From Prevotella sp. UBA5379 (GTDB lineage Bacteria; Bacteroidota; Bacteroidia; Bacteroidales; Bacteroidaceae): 10,950 nucleotides of DNA. A program made the position numbers and the translations under genes. The first letter of the stretch is position 1. Every line of letters begins with the position of its first letter. The notes beneath the pieces are model-generated. The model was not told the origin of the DNA. It worked only from the letters and a program-made list of their open reading frames with translations, and made no database searches. Location of the stretch: contig DHOX01000063.1 of the NCBI GenBank assembly GCA_002409785.1, forward strand, positions 26,526-37,475, given 5' to 3'. Positions 5,763 to 10,950 of the stretch are shown here, one piece after another.

Positions 5763-7073
5763 ATGGATTATCAGCAAACCGTAAAATATCTTTTCAACAG
5801 CACCCCTGTTTTTGAAAAAGTGGGTGCACCGGCATATAAAGCCGGACTGGAGAATTCTCTGGCCTTAGATCAGCATTTCAATCATCCCCATACGCATTTT
5901 CTTACTATCCACATCGCCGGGACCAACGGCAAAGGTTCATGCTCCCATACCCTGGCGGCCATCCTCCAGGCAGATGGATACAAAGTAGGACTGTACACCT
6001 CTCCTCATCTCGTAGACTTCCGCGAAAGAATCCGGGTCAACGGCCAGCCTGTCAGTGAGAAATATGTCGTAGACTTTGTAGAGCAGAACCGAGATTTCTT
6101 TGAACCCCTTCATCCCTCATTTTTTGAACTGACCACCGCGATGGCTTTCAAATACTTTGCCGACCAGAAAGTGGATATAGCCGTCATCGAAGTCGGACTG
6201 GGAGGACGGCTGGACTGTACCAATATCATTACTCCCATCCTGTCCATTATCACGAATATCAGTTTCGACCATACCCAATTCCTGGGTCATACCCTGGCAA
6301 AGATCGCAGGAGAAAAGGCAGGGATCATCAAAAATGGAATACCGGTGATTATCGGTGAGACGGTGCCTGAAACGCGGATTGTCTTCGAATCAAAAGCCCA
6401 GGAGATGCAAGCCCAGGATGTCTACGCAGAAGATATACCTGCAGTTCTATCCTCAAAGGCCTGCGCAGATGGCGGCAGGATCTATGAGACACGCTATTTT
6501 GGAAAGATCAAAGGCGAACTTGGCGGAATCTATCAAGACAAGAATGCCAATACCATTCTGACGGCGGCCATCCAACTCCTGAACAGGAATATAATCCGTA
6601 ATGCTGACAGTGTATCAAAAGGGTTCGCACAAGTATGTGAAATGACCGGATTAAGGGGCCGCTGGGAGCGGTTGAGGAAAGAACCGCTCGTCATCTGTGA
6701 CACAGGTCACAATGTGGGAGGATGGCAGTATCTCGGCAGGCAGATCGCATCACAACCCTGCAGACAGCGGCGGATCGTTTTCGGAATGGTGAATGACAAG
6801 GATATCAATACCGTCATGGGCATGTTACCCAAAGATGGGATATATTATTGGACGCAACCCAGTTGTGAACGGGCTTTTCCAGTATCGAAAGTCGTAGAGA
6901 CCGCAAAGGCCCATGAACTCCAGGGAAGGGCTTTTTCCTCAGTAGGAGAAGCATACGAAAAAGCACTGGAAGAGGCCGGTAAAGAAGATTTTATCTTCGT
7001 GGGCGGATCCAGTTATGTAGTAGCAGATCTTCTTAAAGAAATTCCATTTCAAAAAGCATCATCAGTTCACTGA
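5763..7073 (+). CDS. folC: FolC, folylpolyglutamate synthase / dihydrofolate synthase
   Basis: A 436-residue cytoplasmic Mur-ligase-family enzyme that adds glutamate to folates by an ATP-dependent acyl-phosphate mechanism; many bacterial versions also make dihydrofolate from dihydropteroate. The P-loop is GTNGKGS at 53-59. The FolC signature SPHLVDFRERI follows at 80-90, EVGLGGRLDCTN lies at 143-154, the family block EKAGIIK at 184-190, LRGRWERL at 297-304, and the C-terminal domain motif CDTGHN at 312-317. Length is normal. The ATG at 5763 gives the usual short helix before the P-loop domain. Whether it is bifunctional cannot be read with certainty from sequence. It lies 142 bases after dnaJ with hairpins in between, so it is probably expressed separately. 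Confidence 0.95.
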   Translation: MDYQQTVKYLFNSTPVFEKVGAPAYKAGLENSLALDQHFNHPHTHFLTIHIAGTNGKGSCSHTLAAILQADGYKVGLYTSPHLVDFRERIRVNGQPVSEKYVVDFVEQNRDFFEPLHPSFFELTTAMAFKYFADQKVDIAVIEVGLGGRLDCTNIITPILSIITNISFDHTQFLGHTLAKIAGEKAGIIKNGIPVIIGETVPETRIVFESKAQEMQAQDVYAEDIPAVLSSKACADGGRIYETRYFGKIKGELGGIYQDKNANTILTAAIQLLNRNIIRNADSVSKGFAQVCEMTGLRGRWERLRKEPLVICDTGHNVGGWQYLGRQIASQPCRQRRIVFGMVNDKDINTVMGMLPKDGIYYWTQPSCERAFPVSKVVETAKAHELQGRAFSSVGEAYEKALEEAGKEDFIFVGGSSYVVADLLKEIPFQKASSVH

Positions 7074-7078
7074 TGATG
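7057..7078 (+). terminator. Perfect hairpin overlapping the folC stop codon
   Basis: CATCATCAG (7057-7065) and CTGATGATG (7070-7078) form an uninterrupted 9-bp stem with a TTCA tetraloop. The folC TGA (7071-7073) lies in the right arm. The following ACATTTTG is only weakly T-rich. A second hairpin with a better T tract follows at 7098-7123, so the two may act together. Confidence 0.45.
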
Positions 7079-7097
7079 ACATTTTGATTACAAACTT

Positions 7098-7123
7098 CTG
7101 TCATTTTACTGACGAGTTTTTTT
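7098..7123 (+). terminator. Intrinsic terminator downstream of folC
   Basis: GTCA (7100-7103) and TGAC (7110-7113) pair across a TTTTAC loop. Outer CT (7098-7099) and AG (7115-7116) extend the stem past a one-base bulge, and seven T residues follow directly (7117-7123). The stem is short but the T tract is the best in the window. Confidence 0.5.
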
Positions 7124-7218
7124 ATAACAGGGAATTATTAAAGACTTTTAACTCTGAATCAAAGGATTTTCCATCAATATAATTTGCTGTTTCCGTGATT
7201 TTTTACTTACTTTGCATA

Positions 7219-7226
7219 TATATTTG
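7219..7226 (+). promoter_or_regulatory. Candidate -7 element for the galactose operon
   Basis: TATATTTG is a full match to TAnnTTTG and ends 22 bases before the galM ATG, giving a leader of roughly 15-20 bases. No clear -33 TTTG lies about 20 bases further upstream. The 175-base gap holds two folC-end hairpins and this element; no operator-like inverted repeat was recognised. Confidence 0.55.
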
Positions 7227-7248
7227 TAACTAAAAACTTAACGATATT

Positions 7249-8337
7249 ATGAGCACAGCAGAAACGGAAAATATCTGCGGCCTGAAAAGAGGAAATTTTC
7301 AGGCCACGATTCACGGCAAAAAGACAGACCTCTTTATCTTGCAGAACAAGCAAGGCAATGAGGTGGCTTTCACGAATTACGGAGGTGCTCTGGTGGCAAT
7401 CATGGTACCGGACAGGAATGGCAAATTAGGAAATGTCATTCAAGGCCACGATAACATAAACGATGTGATCCACTCTCCGGAACCTTTTCTGAGTACGTTG
7501 ATCGGCCGCTATGGTAACCGTATCTGCAAGGGGAAATTCACCCTGCATGGCAAGGAATACCAACTGGCTGTCAACAATGGTCCCAATGCCCTGCACGGTG
7601 GCCCGACAGGGTTTCATTCCAGAGTATGGGATGTACAGAGGATCAGCGATCAGGCAGCCGTCCTGAAATACAACAGTTCTTATGGCGAGGAGGGCTTCAG
7701 AGGTGAACTGGACGTATGGGTAGCCTATACTTTTACGGATGACAATGAGCTCATCATCAAATATTTAGCCAAGACGAACAAGAAGACTATTATCAACCTC
7801 ACCCATCATGGTTTCTATTCACTGGCAGGCATAGCCAATCCCACCCCTACCGTCGATCCTATCATCTGTCAGATCAATGCAGACTATTATCTCCCTATTG
7901 ACGACACTTCCATCCCCACAGGGGAAATCAGGTTCGTCAAGGATACCCCCTTTGATTTCCGTACCCCAAAGCCGATAGGACAGGACATCAACGCAGAAGA
8001 TGAACAAATTAAAAACGGTGCCGGATATGACCACTGCTATGTGCTCAACAAGAAGGAAGAAGGCGAACTGAGTTTCGCGGCCAAAGTCATAGAGCCGGTG
8101 AGCGGCAGGACCATGGAGGTCTATACGACAGAACCTGGTATGCAGTTTTATACAGATAATTGGGCAGATGGCTATAAAGGGCAGAATGGAGCGACATTCC
8201 CTCGACGCTCAGCCATCAGTTTTGAAGCCCAGCATTTCCCGGATACACCTAATCACCCCTATTTTCCATCTGTGGAATTGACTCCCGGAGAAGAGTATCA
8301 TCAAAAAACCATCTATAAATTCGGTATAGAGAAGTAA
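7249..8337 (+). CDS. galM: Aldose 1-epimerase (galactose mutarotase)
   Basis: A 362-residue enzyme that interconverts the beta and alpha anomers of galactose (and glucose), supplying the alpha form used by galactokinase. Family features are GNRI with Arg91, NALHGG with His116, NLTHHGFYSL with the expected catalytic His187, YDHCYVLN with Asp261, TEPGMQFYT (294-302), and FEAQHFPDTPNHP with the expected catalytic base Glu327. These fit the two-His, Asp and Glu active site of GalM enzymes. No signal peptide is seen, so it is cytoplasmic. The ATG at 7249 is supported by the -7 element just upstream. The transporter gene follows 67 bases later and galK after that, which identifies the pathway as galactose use. 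Confidence 0.95.
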   Translation: MSTAETENICGLKRGNFQATIHGKKTDLFILQNKQGNEVAFTNYGGALVAIMVPDRNGKLGNVIQGHDNINDVIHSPEPFLSTLIGRYGNRICKGKFTLHGKEYQLAVNNGPNALHGGPTGFHSRVWDVQRISDQAAVLKYNSSYGEEGFRGELDVWVAYTFTDDNELIIKYLAKTNKKTIINLTHHGFYSLAGIANPTPTVDPIICQINADYYLPIDDTSIPTGEIRFVKDTPFDFRTPKPIGQDINAEDEQIKNGAGYDHCYVLNKKEEGELSFAAKVIEPVSGRTMEVYTTEPGMQFYTDNWADGYKGQNGATFPRRSAISFEAQHFPDTPNHPYFPSVELTPGEEYHQKTIYKFGIEK

Positions 8338-8404
8338 TCCACGAAGAATTAGTCTCCGTAATATTCATAAAAGAAGAAGAAGAAGATAATCAACAAAATC
8401 ATAA

Positions 8405-9712
8405 ATGGAAAATACGAATAAAAAACAAGGCAGCATCATTGCCATTATCACAATGATGTTCCTTTATGCCATGATTTCGTTTGTAACAAATCTGGCAGCT
8501 CCAATCGGGGTTATTTGGAAAAATGTATTCGAGGGCAGTAACATGATCGGAATGCTAGGGAACGCCATGAATTTCCTGGCCTATCTGTTTATGGGTATTC
8601 CCGCCGGAGCCATGCTTACTAAAATCGGTTACAAAAAAACCGCTCTCGTAGGTATTGCCCTCGGTTTCTTAGGAGTACTCATCCAATTTCTCAGTGGAGA
8701 ATTCAATCCGGGTGTAACCGGATTCTGTGTTTATCTCTTGGGAGCATTCATCTCAGGTTTCAGTGTCTGTATGCTGAATACGGTAGTCAACCCCATGCTG
8801 AACCTTTTGGGTGGCGGAGGGAACCGTGGTAACCAGTTGAACATGATTGGTGGAACGCTGAACTCGCTGTCCGGCACGCTCACTCCTATGCTGGTAGGCT
8901 CGCTCATCGGCACCGTAACGGCAAACACCAAAATGGTCGATGTCAATCTGGTGATGTATATCGCCATGACCGTCTTTTTGGCTGCTTTCATCATTCTGGT
9001 CTTCATCCCCATTCAGGATCCGGAAATGGGAAAGACGAATGAACAGACCGTTTTTGAACACAGCCCGTGGAGTTTCCGTCATTTCGACCTGGGTATTATC
9101 GGAATCTTTGTTTATGTAGGAGTAGAGGTCGGTATCCCTGGTACCTTGAACTTCTATATCAGTGACACCTCAATGAAGGGCGGAGGAGGCGGACTTCTGA
9201 ATGCTGCCGCCATCGGAGGTTTCATTGCCGGCACATACTGGTTTCTGATGCTGGTGGGACGCTTTCTGGCCAGTTTCATTGCCAGCAAGGTATCGAGCAA
9301 GCAACTGCTGACCATTACGACAATTTTCGGAATGATCTTTATCTGTCTGGCCATGATTCTGGGCAAGTCCTCTACCGTAAGTATGCCCGTATTCACAGGT
9401 TCGGCTTTCCAGATGGTTACAGTACCTATCTGTGCCTTGTTCCTGGTACTCTGCGGTCTGTGTACTTCAGTGATGTGGCCAAGTGTATTCAACCTGTCCA
9501 CGGAAGGATTAGGCAAATACACCGCAAAAGCTTCCGGAATATTCATGATGATGGTAGTCGGTGGCGGTGTTCTTCCCCTGATCCAGAACTATATTGCAGA
9601 CCATGTCAACTACATGATTTCCTATATTGTACCCTTCATCGCACTCGCCTATCTCTGCTTCTATGCTTTAATAGGCTCCAAGAATGTGAACAAGGACATC
9701 CCTATCGATTAA
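8405..9712 (+). CDS. MFS sugar:H+ symporter, FHS (FucP/GluP) family; probable galactose/glucose transporter
   Basis: A 435-residue inner-membrane permease with twelve predicted helices, at roughly 11-35, 48-70, 78-97, 104-126, 151-172, 181-201, 228-250, 264-290, 301-320, 337-358, 375-395 and 404-424. Features like the fucose-galactose-glucose:H+ symporters include the acidic YVGVEVGIP in helix 7 (Glu241), MWPSVFNLS (357-365) and GGGVLP (386-391). The N-terminal half carries a Gly/Asn-rich stretch, LLGGGGNRGNQLN (134-146), between helices 4 and 5. Its place between galM and galK makes galactose (and perhaps glucose) the likely substrate; this is context, not sequence proof. The gap to galM (8338-8404) carries a purine-rich GAAGAAGAAG run before the ATG that may aid ribosome loading. 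Confidence 0.9.
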   Translation: MENTNKKQGSIIAIITMMFLYAMISFVTNLAAPIGVIWKNVFEGSNMIGMLGNAMNFLAYLFMGIPAGAMLTKIGYKKTALVGIALGFLGVLIQFLSGEFNPGVTGFCVYLLGAFISGFSVCMLNTVVNPMLNLLGGGGNRGNQLNMIGGTLNSLSGTLTPMLVGSLIGTVTANTKMVDVNLVMYIAMTVFLAAFIILVFIPIQDPEMGKTNEQTVFEHSPWSFRHFDLGIIGIFVYVGVEVGIPGTLNFYISDTSMKGGGGGLLNAAAIGGFIAGTYWFLMLVGRFLASFIASKVSSKQLLTITTIFGMIFICLAMILGKSSTVSMPVFTGSAFQMVTVPICALFLVLCGLCTSVMWPSVFNLSTEGLGKYTAKASGIFMMMVVGGGVLPLIQNYIADHVNYMISYIVPFIALAYLCFYALIGSKNVNKDIPID

Positions 9713-9717
9713 GATTG

Positions 9718-9747
9718 AAAGGCGTGACTTTCCGAAGTTACGCCTTT
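9718..9747 (+). terminator. Strong hairpin between the transporter gene and galK
   Basis: AAAGGCGTGACTT (9718-9730) pairs with AAGTTACGCCTTT (9735-9747) in a continuous 13-bp stem that includes one G-U pair, closed by a TCCG tetraloop. It starts 5 bases after the transporter stop codon. The 3' arm ends in TTT followed by ATT, so it could terminate part of the transcription or stabilise the upstream mRNA. No clear promoter for galK is seen in the remaining 46 bases. Confidence 0.55.
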
Positions 9748-9793
9748 ATTAACCACCATAAATATCTTATCACTCTTTAAAACATCTTTTATT

Positions 9794-10950
9794 ATGGATA
9801 TAGAAAAAGTAAGAACTCGTTTCCTCAAGCATTTTGACAATAAGACTGGAAATATTTATATGGCCCCGGGACGTATTAATCTCATCGGTGAACACACAGA
9901 CTACAACGGAGGATTTGTCATGCCGGGTGCAGTAGATAAAGGTATTATGGCTGAGGTCCGCCCTAACGGCCTACAGACTGTAATTCTCTATTCCATTGAT
10001 TTAAAAGACCGTGTGGAATTTAATATTGATGATCCTAAAGGACCACATGCTACATGGGCAAGATACATCTACGGCATCGTACGTGAGATGAAAGCACTTG
10101 GTGTTCCGGTCAAAGGGTTCAATGCAGCCTTCTACGGTGATGTGCCCTTGGGAGCAGGAATGTCATCCTCTGCTGCACTGGAGAGTTGCTTTGCCTGTGC
10201 ACTGAATGATCTATTCGGCGACAACAAGGTATCCAAATGGGACATGGCTCTTGCCGGCCAGGCTACTGAACACAAATATATCGGCGTCAATTGCGGAATC
10301 ATGGACCAGTTTGCATCTGTCTTCGGAAAGAAAGGCCAACTAATGCGCCTCGACTGCCGCAGCAGAGAATTTACTTACCTGCCTTTCGATCCTAAAGGTT
10401 ATAAATTAGTTCTGCTCAATTCAAAGGTCAAGCACGAACTGAAAGGTTCTCCTTATAACGACCGCCGGAACAGTTGTGAGAATGTGGTCAAGCATATTGC
10501 TGCCAGGCATGCAGACCAGAAGATAGAAACACTCCGCGACTGCACATGGGATCAACTTGAAGAAGTACGCCAGGAAGTCGGAGAGGAAGATCATAAGCGG
10601 GCTCACTTCGTACTGGGAGAGAAAGACAGGGTTCTGTCCGTCAGTGAAGCTCTCCAAAAAGGAGATTATGAGACCGTGGGACAAAAAATGTTTGAAACGC
10701 ATAACGGTCTGAGCAAGGAATATGAAGTATCATGCGAAGAACTCGATTTTCTCAATGATATTGCCAAAGCAAACGGCGTTACGGGAAGCCGTATCATGGG
10801 CGGCGGATTCGGTGGCTGCACTATCAATCTGGTCAAGGACGAGGTCTATGACCAGTTCATTGCTGATGCAAAGAAGAAATTCAGCGAGAAATACGGACAT
10901 GAGCCGGAAATCATTCCTGTCGTAATCAGTGACGGTGCTCATAAGGTATG
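9794..10950 (+). CDS. galK: Galactokinase (nearly complete, runs off the window)
   Basis: 385 residues are visible from the ATG at 9794 to the window edge with no stop; galactokinases are about 380-390 residues, so only a few codons are probably missing. The enzyme phosphorylates alpha-D-galactose to galactose-1-phosphate with ATP in the cytoplasm, the first committed step of the Leloir pathway. All GHMP-kinase markers are present: the galactokinase signature GRINLIGEHTDYNGG (26-40, Arg27), the ATP-binding loop PLGAGMSSSAA (118-128), the expected catalytic base in GIMDQFAS (Asp171), and motif 3 GSRIMGGGFGGC (331-342). There are 81 bases between it and the transporter gene, with a strong hairpin in that gap. 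It is likely co-transcribed with galM and the transporter, perhaps at a different level. Confidence 0.96.
   Translation, partial: MDIEKVRTRFLKHFDNKTGNIYMAPGRINLIGEHTDYNGGFVMPGAVDKGIMAEVRPNGLQTVILYSIDLKDRVEFNIDDPKGPHATWARYIYGIVREMKALGVPVKGFNAAFYGDVPLGAGMSSSAALESCFACALNDLFGDNKVSKWDMALAGQATEHKYIGVNCGIMDQFASVFGKKGQLMRLDCRSREFTYLPFDPKGYKLVLLNSKVKHELKGSPYNDRRNSCENVVKHIAARHADQKIETLRDCTWDQLEEVRQEVGEEDHKRAHFVLGEKDRVLSVSEALQKGDYETVGQKMFETHNGLSKEYEVSCEELDFLNDIAKANGVTGSRIMGGGFGGCTINLVKDEVYDQFIADAKKKFSEKYGHEPEIIPVVISDGAHKV

Noticed and set aside
8370..8392. GAA-rich run before the transporter gene as a microsatellite or phase-variable tract
   Set aside because: Only about five imperfect AAG units are present and it lies between genes; it is better explained as purine-rich leader sequence.
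9154..9546. 130-codon minus-strand ORF opposite the sugar transporter
   Set aside because: It is antisense to predicted membrane helices, with no start context or family features.

Overview
The window looks like ordinary chromosome from a gut or oral Bacteroidales bacterium, most likely Prevotella/Bacteroides-like. Three things point there. First, several start regions carry the Bacteroidetes -7 promoter element TAnnTTTG rather than a -10 TATAAT box. Second, most genes lack a clear Shine-Dalgarno sequence. Third, the gene set and order fit: aldose epimerase, FHS-family sugar transporter, galactokinase, and an ABC-F protein followed by grpE-dnaJ. Genus is inferred from familiarity with the protein families; no search was run. 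I see no insertion sequence, phage gene, CRISPR array, tRNA or rRNA.

Layout. Positions 1-36 hold what may be the last 11 codons of a plus-strand gene. It converges on a 50-residue two-helix membrane microprotein on the minus strand (201 to 49), and both stop codons lie in one small hairpin. Next on the minus strand is a translationally coupled pair, a HAD-family phosphatase (1846 to 1193) and an RluA-family pseudouridine synthase (1196 to 270). A short divergent promoter region (about 1968-2064) separates these from a plus-strand run covering the rest of the window: YbiT-like ABC-F ATPase (2065-3678), grpE (3774-4409), dnaJ (4454-5620), folC (5763-7073), galM (7249-8337), an FHS-family sugar:H+ symporter (8405-9712) and galK (9794 to the window edge, nearly complete).

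How the genes work together. GrpE and DnaJ are the nucleotide exchange factor and J-protein of the DnaK machine; dnaK is not in the window. GalM, the transporter and GalK form a galactose entry module: import, anomer conversion, then phosphorylation to galactose-1-phosphate. galT and galE are not visible. FolC (folate polyglutamylation), the ABC-F protein, the phosphatase and the pseudouridine synthase are housekeeping genes with no obvious link to one another.

What stands out. (1) A 16/16 match to the sigma-54 -24/-12 consensus sits 3 bases after the ABC-F stop codon and reads into grpE-dnaJ, suggesting RpoN control of the chaperone genes. (2) The ABC-F protein is asymmetric: everything making up ATP site II is degenerate while site I is intact. 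(3) The leader before folC can form two competing hairpins and then a terminator-like hairpin that ends next to the start codon. (4) A strong hairpin separates the sugar transporter from galK. I found no evidence for a wholly new multi-gene system.
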